Assembly: GCF_003711225.1 (NCBI RefSeq)
Contig: NZ_CP031030.1
Span: forward strand, 5,270,001 to 5,334,000
From: Runella sp. SP2
GTDB lineage: Bacteria > Bacteroidota > Bacteroidia > Cytophagales > Spirosomataceae
Direction of reading: 5' to 3'
DNA: 64,000 nt
In this document: piece by piece, positions 19,228 to 27,595 of the stretch
How positions within the stretch are numbered: position 1 is the stretch's first letter
Layout: each line of letters begins with the position of its first letter
The notes under the pieces: model-generated
The model's database searches: none
What the model was told of the DNA's origin: nothing
The model's input: the letters and a program-made list of their open reading frames with translations, nothing else
Translations under genes and position numbers: made by a program

Positions 19228-20253
19228 ATGGCATTATTTGATTTTTTAACGAGCGAGATTGCAATTGACTTAGGAACGGCTAACACCCTTATTATCCATA
19301 AAGATAAAATTGTGGTGGACGAGCCTTCTATCATTGCTTTGGACAAGAACAACGGGAAGGTGCTGGCGATTGGTCACAAAGCGATGCAGATGCACGAAAA
19401 AACCAACGAAAATATAAAAACCATCCGCCCGTTAAAAGACGGTGTAATTGCCGACTTTACCGCCGCGGAATTGATGATTAGAGGAATGATTAAGATGATT
19501 GCTCCTAACAATCGCTTTTTTACCCCTTCGCATCGAATGGTCATTTGTATTCCTTCGGGTATCACCGAAGTAGAAAAACGGGCCGTAAAAGACTCCGCTG
19601 AGCACGCAGGTGCCAAAGAAGTATATATGGTGCATGAACCTATTGCCGCTTCTATTGGTATCGGTATCGACATCACCCAACCCAACGGTACCATGATTGT
19701 CGATATTGGTGGTGGAACGACCGAAATCGCCGTGATTGCCCTTTCGGGTATCGTGTGCGAGCAATCGATTCGTATTGCGGGCGACGTTTTTACCAAAGAC
19801 ATCGTAGATTACATGCGCCGCGAGCACAACCTTCTCATCGGAGAGCGTTCGGCAGAGCAAATCAAAATCGAAGTAGGTTCGGCCTTGCCAGAATTGGACA
19901 GCCCTCCTGCTGACTTCGAGATTCGCGGACGTGACCTCATGACGGGTATTCCAAAAGAAATCAAAGTAACCTACAGCGAAATTGCTTACGCCCTCGACAA
20001 GTCGATTTCTAAAATCGAAGAAGCGGTGATGAAAGCCCTCGAAATTTCGCCCCCAGAACTTTCGGCCGATATTTATACCAACGGTATTCACCTCACAGGT
20101 GGTGGAGCGTTGCTACACGGTTTGGACAAGCGCCTTGCGGCCAAAACCAAACTCCCTATTCACGTTGCCGACGATCCACTCAAGGCCGTTGTAAAAGGGA
20201 CAGGCGAAATCCTGAAAAATTTAGAATTGTATAAATCGGTATTGATTCAGTAA
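19228..20253 (+). CDS. mreB: Rod shape-determining actin homologue MreB
   Basis: A 341-residue MreB. It forms membrane-bound filaments that direct lateral cell-wall synthesis. Phosphate-binding and nucleotide motifs are clear: AIDLGTANTLI (residues 10-20), IVDIGGGTTEIAVI near 158 and HLTGGGALLHGLD near 290. The ATG at 19228 is chosen because MALFDFLTSEIAIDLG is the family start; an in-frame TTG 14 codons earlier lies in the promoter region. It heads the mreBCD cluster, with an inverted heptamer repeat between mreB and mreC. Confidence 0.97.
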   Translation: MALFDFLTSEIAIDLGTANTLIIHKDKIVVDEPSIIALDKNNGKVLAIGHKAMQMHEKTNENIKTIRPLKDGVIADFTAAELMIRGMIKMIAPNNRFFTPSHRMVICIPSGITEVEKRAVKDSAEHAGAKEVYMVHEPIAASIGIGIDITQPNGTMIVDIGGGTTEIAVIALSGIVCEQSIRIAGDVFTKDIVDYMRREHNLLIGERSAEQIKIEVGSALPELDSPPADFEIRGRDLMTGIPKEIKVTYSEIAYALDKSISKIEEAVMKALEISPPELSADIYTNGIHLTGGGALLHGLDKRLAAKTKLPIHVADDPLKAVVKGTGEILKNLELYKSVLIQ

Positions 20254-20268
20254 TTATTCAGATGGTTT

Positions 20269-20366
20269 ATAGTCGATAGTCCACGGTCAATGGTCCATGG
20301 TCAATAGTAAGCATACTGTGGACTATAAACTATCGACTATGGACTGTGGACTATCGACCATGGACT
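20269..20366. repeat. Inverted heptamer array between mreB and mreC
   Basis: Six heptads of the form ATrGTCn (20269-20310) are followed by a 4-base hinge and about seven heptads of the reverse-complement form ACTATnG (20315-20366). The register is unbroken within each arm. The array can fold back on itself over some 45 bases. It fills almost the whole gap and ends 6 bases before the mreC ATG. Confidence 0.85.
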
Positions 20367-20372
20367 AAACAA

Positions 20373-21221
20373 ATGCTCCAACTATTTGAGTTTATTGGGC
20401 GTAACCGCAATTTTATCCTCTTTGTTTTGTTAGAGGTGTTTAGCTTTTGGTTGCTTGTCAATAACAACAATTATTGGAGCGTAGAGTACTTTAATACAGC
20501 GAATACCCTGAGTGCCAAAAGCCTTGAATTGTCTAACGCAGCGCGTGAATACACCAACTTACGGGATGTAAACGCGGCTTTAGCCGAAGAAAACCGTCGT
20601 CTCAACGAGCTAATTACCAAGCTTCAACAGCAAAAGCCTACCAATGCACCCGTAGGCTATCAAGCTGACTCTGCTTTTGCCAATCGGTATAAATTTGTAA
20701 CGATTGCCAAAGTGATTGAAAATAGTACGCACCGAGCTGACAATTACTTGACCATCGACAAAGGCTACGCCGACGGCATCAAAGAAGGCATGGGTGTGGT
20801 ATCGGCAACAGGCGTAGTGGGTAAGGTCAAAATTTGCAACAAAAACTTCTCGGTCATTACGTCCATTCTGCACTCGCAGTTTATGGTTTCTACCAAATTG
20901 CTCCGCAGTGGCGACCAAGGAACGGCCAAGTGGGAAAATAATACCACCCCTTCCATCATTCAGTTGAAGGATATTTCTCGTTACACCACCATCATGAAGG
21001 GGGATACCGCCGTAACTTCTGACCAAAACGTCGTTTTTCCACCTGGAATCGCCGTTGGGATTGTAAAGTCGTTTCGTGTAGCGCCTGACCAAGCATTTTT
21101 TGACATCGACCTCAAACTTTCTACCGACTTTTCGAAGATTTCGTACGTGTATTTGGTAGAAAACAAATTATTGGAACAACAACAGTCGCTTCAAGAAAGC
21201 CTCACTCCAAAACGCAAATGA
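20373..21221 (+). CDS. mreC: Rod shape-determining protein MreC
   Basis: A 282-residue MreC. A single membrane segment lies at about residues 11-30 (FILFVLLEVFSFWLLV), followed by a coiled coil (about 45-85, rich in Ala, Glu, Leu) and the beta-rich MreC domain (DGIKEGMGVVSATGVVGKV near 130). The ATG at 20373 is used since the preceding in-frame GTG at 20346 lies inside the heptamer repeat. MreC links MreB to the periplasmic wall-synthesis proteins. Its stop overlaps the mreD start by four bases (ATGA). Confidence 0.94.
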   Translation: MLQLFEFIGRNRNFILFVLLEVFSFWLLVNNNNYWSVEYFNTANTLSAKSLELSNAAREYTNLRDVNAALAEENRRLNELITKLQQQKPTNAPVGYQADSAFANRYKFVTIAKVIENSTHRADNYLTIDKGYADGIKEGMGVVSATGVVGKVKICNKNFSVITSILHSQFMVSTKLLRSGDQGTAKWENNTTPSIIQLKDISRYTTIMKGDTAVTSDQNVVFPPGIAVGIVKSFRVAPDQAFFDIDLKLSTDFSKISYVYLVENKLLEQQQSLQESLTPKRK

Positions 21222-21721
21222 ACCCAACCGAAATCATTCGCACTGTCGTCAGATGGCTCGTGTACGTGTTGCTCCACATTTTTGTTGCACGTCACTTGGT
21301 GCTGTTCGACTATGCGTTCTGTTTTATTTACGTAGGTGCTATTTTATTTTTACCGATTGAAATCAACCTCACGGCGCTATTGGTCATTAGTTTTTTTACG
21401 GGTGTTATAATTGATACTTTCGACAACACCTTGGGGCTTCATGCTTCGGCCTCCGTGCTAATTGCCTACCTTCGTCCTATCATTATTAAATACCAGCTTG
21501 GGCAAAAACTTACCGAAGGTCGCCTTCAGCTATCTATTAAAGAGTTGGGCTTCCCCACTTTCTTGTCGTACATCCTGATGCTGATTTCCATTCACCACAT
21601 GGTGTTATTTTTGGTTGAAGCAGGTAGCTTTCGTTTATTTCCATACACCTTCCTAAAAATTGTTTGTAGCGTTGTATTTACAACAGTGACGGTTATTCTA
21701 ACCCGCCTTTTTTCTCGTTAA
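21218..21721 (+). CDS. mreD: Rod shape-determining membrane protein MreD
   Basis: A 167-residue integral membrane protein with about five hydrophobic segments, for example WLVYVLLHIFVARHLVLF and IEINLTALLVISFFTGVIID. It fits MreD by size, topology and position directly after mreC with a 4-base overlap. Sequence conservation in this family is low, so the assignment leans on context. The run FTGVIIDTFDNTLGLHASASVL is typical. A terminator-like hairpin follows at 21841. Confidence 0.92.
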   Translation: MNPTEIIRTVVRWLVYVLLHIFVARHLVLFDYAFCFIYVGAILFLPIEINLTALLVISFFTGVIIDTFDNTLGLHASASVLIAYLRPIIIKYQLGQKLTEGRLQLSIKELGFPTFLSYILMLISIHHMVLFLVEAGSFRLFPYTFLKIVCSVVFTTVTVILTRLFSR

Positions 21722-21840
21722 TCTTCAATTATTTTTCACTGACATTTTGTCCCACTTTTCATTTTCCAAAACCATTGGAATAGTTTTTGACGTATATCAG
21801 TACAAACTAATCTGGGAACATTTATCAACAACTAATCACA

Positions 21841-21869
21841 AAAAAATAACCTTTCATGGGTTGTTTTTG
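21841..21869 (+). terminator. Probable terminator after mreBCD
   Basis: AAAAAATAACC pairs with GGTTGTTTTT around a short loop, and the 3' side is T rich. It lies about 120 bases after mreD and 70 before the sigma-factor gene. Confidence 0.55.
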
Positions 21870-21937
21870 TTGATTGAAGAAAGATGATTTGCGGAGAAGG
21901 GTGATGGTTTGTTAAAATTCGTAAATTTACGGCAGCC

Positions 21938-22567
21938 ATGTCAGTCATTATGTCAGAAGAAATCGAAGAAATACCTTTAGCCGCCTCCGAAACGTCGTAT
22001 AGCGACACCGAGCGCAACGACATCTTCAACCGCGAGTTTATGCCCCACATAAACTCCATGTACAACTTTGCCTTTAGGCTAACCATGGACGAGGACGATG
22101 CCAACGACCTTGTCCAAGATACCTATTTAAAAGCTTTCCGTTTTATTTCTTCTTTCGAGCGGGGAACTAATGCCAAAGCGTGGTTGTTCAGAATCCTGAA
22201 AAACAGTTTCATTAATGACTACCGTAAGCGTAGTAAGGAACCTTCTAAAGTCGATTACCAAGAAGTAGAAACAACCTACAACTCGGAAGAGGCCGCTGAA
22301 GTTGACCATACAACCGACTTGCGCGTCGAGACTGTCCAAGACATGATTGGCGACGAAGTGGCTACGGCCCTCAATTCGTTGCCTGTCGATTTTCGTACGG
22401 TTATTATCCTTTGTGACATCGAAGGGTTTACGTACGAAGAGATGGCTAAGATTCTGGATATACCGATTGGTACAGTTCGTTCTCGTCTGCACCGTGCTCG
22501 GAATCTCCTCAAAGACAAACTCAGAACGTATGCCGCTTCAATGGGCTACGATACTGACGAAGATTAG
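21938..22567 (+). CDS. ECF sigma factor, SigR/RpoE-like
   Basis: A 209-residue extracytoplasmic-function sigma-70 factor. Region 2 spans about residues 30-100 (INSMYNFAFRLTMDEDDANDLVQDTYLKAF, then NAKAWLFRILKNSFINDYRK). Region 4 is at about 140-200 (LPVDFRTVIILCDIEGFTYEEMAKIL, then GTVRSRLHRARNLLK). Region 3 is absent, as expected. A 40-residue acidic linker separates the two. The start may be 21938 or 21950 (second Met). The small anti-sigma gene lies 290 bases downstream, a pairing like SigR/RsrA that would respond to thiol-oxidising stress by inference. Confidence 0.92.
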   Translation: MSVIMSEEIEEIPLAASETSYSDTERNDIFNREFMPHINSMYNFAFRLTMDEDDANDLVQDTYLKAFRFISSFERGTNAKAWLFRILKNSFINDYRKRSKEPSKVDYQEVETTYNSEEAAEVDHTTDLRVETVQDMIGDEVATALNSLPVDFRTVIILCDIEGFTYEEMAKILDIPIGTVRSRLHRARNLLKDKLRTYAASMGYDTDED

Positions 22568-22857
22568 CAATCATAACCACTCTTTTCTTGCGGGCTAACG
22601 CGTAGAAAAAATCACTCAAAGCAGACACCATAAATGTTTGCTCATAAACATTTGTGTTGTTAGTGAACGATTTGCTTGGTTAAATTGGTTTAGTTTGAAT
22701 AACAGGGAGATTAGAAAATAAAAAGTCGTTTACACTGCCCGCTGGGATGCTCAGAAGTATTCGTGAACTTTTTCTTTGAAGAATTCCTTTTGATAATAAA
22801 TAACAAAAAAACAGAAAGATTCAAAGAATTCATTGAACCTTTACAATAGTATTGGAT
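22568..22857. other. 290-base gap between sigma and anti-sigma genes
   Basis: No gene is visible. It holds a 9-bp hairpin AAATGTTTG-CTCA-TAAACATTT at 22632-22653, similar in layout to the CTCA hairpin family but with a different stem. An AT-rich stretch near 22780-22835 has two copies of AAGAATTC. The usual tight coupling of sigma and anti-sigma genes is missing, so the anti-sigma gene may have its own promoter here. Confidence 0.5.
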
Positions 22858-23133
22858 ATGCAATCGTCACCTTCTGCCACAGAGAACACGAAGTATCAGA
22901 AAGAGTACTGCGAGCACCACGCAGAGTGTCTGAAAAAGATTCAGGCGGTCTTAGATGGAGGAGCAACCGAGGACGAGAAGGAACACTTCCGAAAGAACAT
23001 GGACCACTGCTTGCATTGCATCAAAATGTATCACCTCGAAAAGTGCGTTAAAGAATCTCTCCAATCAAAAATTGATAAACGCCTTTGCCCCGACAATCTC
23101 GTCGCTACAATCAAAGCCAAACTCAATATATAA
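22858..23133 (+). CDS. RsrA-like zinc-binding anti-sigma factor
   Basis: A 91-residue soluble protein with the layout of RsrA/ZAS anti-sigma factors. Cysteines are at 18, 24, 51, 54, 63 and 77, with the core C51-LH-C54. In RsrA the metal site is H-x3-C-x2-C; here the position four before C51 is Asn47, with His at 43, 50 and 53 as possible substitutes. The tail CPDNLVATIKAKLNI matches the RsrA C-terminus. The ATG at 22858 is used; an in-frame TTG lies two codons upstream. It should hold the SigR-like factor inactive and release it on cysteine oxidation. gmk begins 6 bases downstream. Confidence 0.72.
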   Translation: MQSSPSATENTKYQKEYCEHHAECLKKIQAVLDGGATEDEKEHFRKNMDHCLHCIKMYHLEKCVKESLQSKIDKRLCPDNLVATIKAKLNI

Positions 23134-23139
23134 TACACT

Positions 23140-23706
23140 TTGGAAGGAAAACTCATCATCTTCTCCGCCCCGTCTGGTTCTGGTAAAACCACTATCGTTA
23201 GACACCTTCTTGCTAAGTACAACAACTTAGGCTTTTCTATTTCGGCCTGCACCCGCGACCGCCGTGGCCGCAACGAAGTGGATGGCAAAGATTATTACTT
23301 CCTTACGCCCGACGATTTTAAGAAAAGAATTGACAACAACGAGTTTGTTGAATGGGAAGAAGTATATCCTGGAGGCTACTACGGTACGTTAAAATCAGAA
23401 ATTGAACGCTTGTGGGCCAGCGGCAAACACGTCGTTTTTGACGTTGACGTAAAAGGTGGGCTCAAACTAAAAGAGTATTTTCAAGAACGGGCATTGGCCA
23501 TCTTTGTAAAAGCTCCCAGCGAAGAAGCAATCAAAGAACGCCTCATGTCACGCGGGACAGAAACCGAAGACAGTTTGTCTAAACGACTCTTCAAAGTAAA
23601 ATTTGAAATGTCATTCCAAGATAAATTTGACGTTATTCTAGTCAATGATGATTTAGAAGCTGCGCTTGCCAAAGCCGAAGAATTGGTCGAAGACTTTACA
23701 AAATAA
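23140..23706 (+). CDS. gmk: Guanylate kinase
   Basis: A 188-residue guanylate kinase that phosphorylates GMP to GDP with ATP. The P-loop is [17 protein letters not shown] (residues 8-24). The GMP-binding part includes [20 protein letters not shown] and [21 protein letters not shown]. The lid region [14 protein letters not shown] is also present. The only start in frame before the P-loop is TTG at 23140, since a stop codon lies three codons upstream. It sits between the anti-sigma gene and a radical SAM gene that begins 3 bases after its stop. Confidence 0.96.
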   Translation: MEGKLIIFSAPSGSGKTTIVRHLLAKYNNLGFSISACTRDRRGRNEVDGKDYYFLTPDDFKKRIDNNEFVEWEEVYPGGYYGTLKSEIERLWASGKHVVFDVDVKGGLKLKEYFQERALAIFVKAPSEEAIKERLMSRGTETEDSLSKRLFKVKFEMSFQDKFDVILVNDDLEAALAKAEELVEDFTK

Positions 23707-23709
23707 CAG

Positions 23710-25911
23710 TTGCAAAAGGTTTTACTACTCACTCCGCCTTTCACTCAGCTGAATACCCCCTATCCTGCTACGGCCTATATCAAGGGGTTTCTGAACACGC
23801 TGGGCGTTGTTTCTCACCAAGCAGATTTGGGGATTGAAGTCATATTGAAACTATTTTCGGCCCAAGGACTTACCCAACTCTTCGATGCCCTCGAAAAAGC
23901 CGAGCATGACATAGAACTTACCGAAAACGCGTTTCGTATCTATCACCTTCGCGACGAATACGTCGCGACCATCGAGCCCGTTATTTCTTTTCTACAAAAT
24001 AAAAATCCAACCCTCGCCCATAGCATCTGCGACCGCGCTTATTTGCCCGAAGCCTCCCGCTTCAAAGATGTGGAAGACCTCGATTGGGCGTTTGGGACCA
24101 TGGGTACGCAGGATAAAGCCCGTCACCTAGCTACCCTTTATTTGGAAGACTTGGGCGATTTTCTGCAAGAGGCCATCGACCCTCATTTTGGCTTTAGCCG
24201 CTACGCCGAACGCTTAGGACGCACTGCTACGCATTTTGACGAACTCTTGGCCGAACTTCAAAAGCCCAATACGCTTATTACGGTTTTTCTCCATGAGTTG
24301 TTGAAACAAAAAATGGTGGCGTTCCAGCCTACCGTTGTTTGTTTGAGTGTTCCTTTTCCAGGCAATTTGTTTGGGGCACTAAAATGCGGTCAGTACCTCA
24401 AAAAACACTATCCTGACGTAAAAATCGTGATGGGAGGTGGCTTTTGTAACACCGAACTACGCTCACTTTCTGACCCGCGCGTATTTGATTACCTTGACTT
24501 TGTATGCCTCGACGACGGCGAGGCTCCTCTGCGCACACTGCTCGAATACCTAGACGAAAAACGGCCTTTGTCTTCGCTCAAGCGCACGTTTGCCCGTACC
24601 GATAATCAAGTCGTTTATCACAACGGTGCTTCAGAAAAAGACGTAGCGCAACGAGACACTGGGACGCCCGATTATTCCGACTTATTTTTACTGGACTACC
24701 TTTCGGTTATCGAAATTGTCAATCCAATGCACCGCCTTTGGAGCGATGGGCGCTGGAACAAACTGACCCTTGCCCACGGCTGCTACTGGGGTAAATGTTC
24801 TTTCTGTGACATTTCACTGGATTATATCAAAAATTACGAGCCTCTCACGGCCGCGCTGATTTGCGACCGAATCGAAGAGATTATTGCCAAAACCCAACAA
24901 AATGGTTTTCATTTTGTGGACGAGGCCGCGCCGCCCGCTTTGCTTCGCGACGTAGCCATTGAAATCATCCGCCGCAAGCTAACCGTCGTTTGGTGGACCA
25001 ACATTCGTTTTGAAAAAAACTTCACCCACGATTTATCTTTATTACTCAAAGCTTCGGGCTGCATTGCCATGTCGGGTGGGCTAGAAGTGGCTTCTGACCG
25101 CTTACTGGCAATGATGAAAAAAGGGGTAACTGTAGGACAAGTAGCTCGCGTAGCCGATGGGTTTACCCAAGCAGGCATCATGGTTCACGCCTATTTGATG
25201 TACGGATTTCCGACACAAACGGCCCAAGAAACCATTGATTCGCTCGAAATGGTGCGGCAATTATTTGAAAATGGCGTTCTCCAATCAGGCTTTTGGCACC
25301 GTTTTGCCATGACTTCCCACAGCCCCGTGGGTTTGGCACCTGATGCTTTCGACGTGCAGCGCATTGGGCCTAGCTTTGGAGGTTTTGCCGACAATGATTT
25401 GTACCACGACGACCCCAAAGGCGCCAACCACGACTTGTACAGCGAGGGGCTTCGTAAGTCATTGTTTAACTACATGCACGGAGTAGGTTTTGATATTCCT
25501 CTTTCAAAATGGTTTGATTCAAAAGTACCTACGACGACGATTCCGCCGAATTACATTCAGCGACAAATTACCCAAAGCGAAGATAGTGTTCGTAAAAATG
25601 CCTTTGTGGTTTGGCTTGGGAAGCTTCCTAACGTGGAGTATTTTGAGGTAAAGCAAGGGAAAAAAGTCATCGAACTAGCCGAATTTCATTTTTACGATAA
25701 AAAACACGATTGGAGCATTCAACTTCCTGCCCAGCAAGCGCATTTTTTGGAAGAATTATTCCCTAGAATCGCACTTCACCTTTTTGAACAACCACTGGCT
25801 TACCAACAATTACAAACGGAGTTTGAAGCGGCTCATTTGGGAAGTTTTTCGACATTTTCAAAGACACCGACTTGGAAAAAACTTCGTGAAAATGGGCTGT
25901 TAATTCTATAG
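23710..25911 (+). CDS. B12-binding-type radical SAM protein
   Basis: A 733-residue radical SAM enzyme. The N-terminal third resembles a cobalamin-binding domain (VLLLTPPFTQLNTPYPATAYIKGFL start; VVCLSVPFPGNLFGAL and VKIVMGGGFCNTELR near residues 215-245). The iron-sulfur cluster motif is HGCYWGKCSFC with cysteines at 358, 363 and 366. The spacing is CX4CX2C rather than the usual CX3CX2C. The barrel continues through MSGGLEVASDRLLAMMKKG. A C-terminal region of about 200 residues has no domain I recognise. The start is TTG at 23710. No substrate can be named. The gene is 3 bases after gmk, so they are co-transcribed. Confidence 0.85.
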   Translation: MQKVLLLTPPFTQLNTPYPATAYIKGFLNTLGVVSHQADLGIEVILKLFSAQGLTQLFDALEKAEHDIELTENAFRIYHLRDEYVATIEPVISFLQNKNPTLAHSICDRAYLPEASRFKDVEDLDWAFGTMGTQDKARHLATLYLEDLGDFLQEAIDPHFGFSRYAERLGRTATHFDELLAELQKPNTLITVFLHELLKQKMVAFQPTVVCLSVPFPGNLFGALKCGQYLKKHYPDVKIVMGGGFCNTELRSLSDPRVFDYLDFVCLDDGEAPLRTLLEYLDEKRPLSSLKRTFARTDNQVVYHNGASEKDVAQRDTGTPDYSDLFLLDYLSVIEIVNPMHRLWSDGRWNKLTLAHGCYWGKCSFCDISLDYIKNYEPLTAALICDRIEEIIAKTQQNGFHFVDEAAPPALLRDVAIEIIRRKLTVVWWTNIRFEKNFTHDLSLLLKASGCIAMSGGLEVASDRLLAMMKKGVTVGQVARVADGFTQAGIMVHAYLMYGFPTQTAQETIDSLEMVRQLFENGVLQSGFWHRFAMTSHSPVGLAPDAFDVQRIGPSFGGFADNDLYHDDPKGANHDLYSEGLRKSLFNYMHGVGFDIPLSKWFDSKVPTTTIPPNYIQRQITQSEDSVRKNAFVVWLGKLPNVEYFEVKQGKKVIELAEFHFYDKKHDWSIQLPAQQAHFLEELFPRIALHLFEQPLAYQQLQTEFEAAHLGSFSTFSKTPTWKKLRENGLLIL

Positions 25912-25917
25912 GAGACG

Positions 25918-26841
25918 CTAGGCTAAATTCAGTCCCACTACAAGCCCCCACATCAATAGAAAACTAATAATCAAAGACACATTTACCAAAACTCCCGCGA
26001 TTCGGGAATCATAATTGAGTTCGTCCGCAAAGGGAAGAATCGTCATTCCAATGGGTAGAATTACACAGACAATCAGCACATTGCGAAACATGGAAGGCTC
26101 AGGAACAAACGTGTAAAGCAACACCACCGCCAATAGCCCACAGCCATACCGAATAGCCAGAACCTTTACTACTGCCCACACTTGGCTCTTTTCGAGGGCA
26201 AAACTCATGTAAATCCCCATCAGCAAAAGCACCAATGGTTTATTGGCTTTGGCCAGTACGTCCAAAAAATCGTAGGCAACGGTCGGAAGTTCGATGTCGA
26301 GGGCGTTGATCGTTAGGCCAATAAACATGGCTTGCAGCGGAGGGAGTTGGAGTACTTTTCGCAGCACTTTTTTAAATTCTACGGAAGCGCCTTCTTCTTT
26401 GACCGCAAAATAACTCCCCACCGAATAGACCAATCCGAAGGTAATGATGGTATTACCAATGTCGAACATCGCGACGTAAACCAACCCTTCTCTGCCCCAA
26501 ATTCCCTCAATAATGGGAAACGCAAACAAGCCCACATTGAGCCCCCCGCAGGCCATGGTCAGCATTCCTCTCAGGCGGTCGGGATAGCCCGAAAACCAAA
26601 ACCAGCCAATAAGCGTCATTATCGACCCCAAAGCAATGCACAGCAAAGGGCTAAAAAACAAAGCGGGTTTAAAATCTATGCGAATCGTACTGACAATCAT
26701 CAACGCAGGGAACGTCGTGTGCATCAGAAATTTAGAAATTGATTTTCCGTCTTTTTCGGTGACAAAATCAAATTTTTTAATCAAAAAACCCATCGTGGCG
26801 ATGCCGAGGGTAATGAGAAAAACGCTGTTGGTCTGATTCAT
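25918..26841 (-). CDS. AEC (auxin efflux carrier) family permease
   Basis: A 307-residue membrane protein with about ten hydrophobic segments in two halves, starting NSVFLITLGIATMGFLIKKF. It fits the auxin efflux carrier family (MleP/MdcF type), which moves small carboxylates or similar compounds in bacteria. The inter-half loop is polar (KEEGASVEFKKVL, around residue 150). Conserved Asn and Pro residues appear in the discontinuous helices (CGGLNVGLFAFPIIEGIWG and VCVILPIGMTIL). Substrate is unknown. It diverges from the pectin operon that begins at 27175, so a link to uronate export or uptake is possible but unsupported. Confidence 0.88.
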   Translation of the reverse strand: MNQTNSVFLITLGIATMGFLIKKFDFVTEKDGKSISKFLMHTTFPALMIVSTIRIDFKPALFFSPLLCIALGSIMTLIGWFWFSGYPDRLRGMLTMACGGLNVGLFAFPIIEGIWGREGLVYVAMFDIGNTIITFGLVYSVGSYFAVKEEGASVEFKKVLRKVLQLPPLQAMFIGLTINALDIELPTVAYDFLDVLAKANKPLVLLLMGIYMSFALEKSQVWAVVKVLAIRYGCGLLAVVLLYTFVPEPSMFRNVLIVCVILPIGMTILPFADELNYDSRIAGVLVNVSLIISFLLMWGLVVGLNLA

Positions 26842-27174
26842 CGGAGGAGAGTTGAAGCGGGAATGCGAAGCACTACGAATGCAAAACTACAAAAGTGCGT
26901 TGGAAGGACGACCAAAAACTTTGAAAAGTATAATTTTTAGACCAATATTTTATGCGTACTTTTTATTGAGACAAAGCATCAAAAAACGTCATTTTCTTGC
27001 CTGATTACAATCTATTTTTTGTTAAGTACAATTTTGCAAACGTTGTCGGTAACGATTGCGTAAAAATATCGGCGCAAATCGTTGATTTACTCCACAATTA
27101 AAAATAAACTCAATCCTGCCAAACTACAACCTTGGTAGTCAAAGCCAACACGTTCATAGCTAAAAAATACAATT
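26842..27174. other. 333-base divergent control region (AEC permease / pectin operon)
   Basis: No gene is visible. The region is AT rich and holds the 23-bp operator-like box at 27039-27061 and a nearby reversed partial copy at 27066-27085. Promoters for both directions should lie here, but no convincing TAnnTTTG box was seen. Confidence 0.55.
27039..27085 (+). promoter_or_regulatory. Operator-like box upstream of kdgF (copy 1)
   Basis: The 23-base box starts AACGTT, has two CG-centred variable pairs and ends AACGATTGCGT (27039-27061). It matches the box at 29598-29620 at 19 of 23 positions. A reversed partial copy (AACGATTTGCG on the minus strand) follows at 27066-27085. The CG-centred style is typical of LacI-family operators. 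No regulator gene is in the window. Confidence 0.55.
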
Positions 27175-27528
27175 TTGAATTCATCAATTCACCCTGCCTT
27201 CGAAAAAGCCTTGGTCGCTGACAGCGACATTCCTTGGGAAAAAGTGGATGATAAAATCCAACGCAAGATTATGTCCTACTCCAACGAATTGATGTTGGTC
27301 AAAGTAGCCTTTTTACAAGGAGGAATAGGTACTATGCACAAGCATCCTCATTTACAAATTAGCTACGTCGCCAGCGGAGCGTTTGAGGTGACGATTGGAG
27401 ACGAAAGTCGTTTACTCCAAGCGGGAGATGTCTATTTTGTACCTTCCAACGTATTGCATGGCGCCGTGTGTCACGAAGAAGGTGTACTCATTGATGTTTT
27501 TAACCCCCTCCGCGAAGATTTTCTGTAG
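27175..27528 (+). CDS. kdgF: KdgF-like cupin (pectin degradation)
   Basis: A 117-residue single-domain cupin. The metal-binding motif is HKHPHLQISYVASGAFEV (three His and a following Gln/Glu-type position), with the second cupin motif GDVYFVPSNVLHGAV. Size, motif and position before a GH105 gene fit KdgF, which converts 4,5-unsaturated uronates into the linear keto form in the cytoplasm. The best start is TTG at 27175; no ATG precedes the conserved core. It is the first gene of the uronate operon, downstream of an operator-like box. The role is inferred from family and context. Confidence 0.78.
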   Translation: MNSSIHPAFEKALVADSDIPWEKVDDKIQRKIMSYSNELMLVKVAFLQGGIGTMHKHPHLQISYVASGAFEVTIGDESRLLQAGDVYFVPSNVLHGAVCHEEGVLIDVFNPLREDFL

Positions 27529-27595
27529 CCTAAGGTACAGGAAAGCATTACCACAAACAGTCATTACTTTTAGCCTCCATTTTTTAACTATCAAT

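Noticed and set aside
21777-21802. SigR-type promoter GGAAT-N18-GTA upstream of the sigma gene
   Set aside because: The -10 part is imperfect and the hairpin at 21841-21869 would end transcription before the gene.
27395-27595. N-terminal extension of the GH105 frame upstream of 27596
   Set aside because: It overlaps kdgF in another frame and would destroy the clear signal peptide beginning at 27596.
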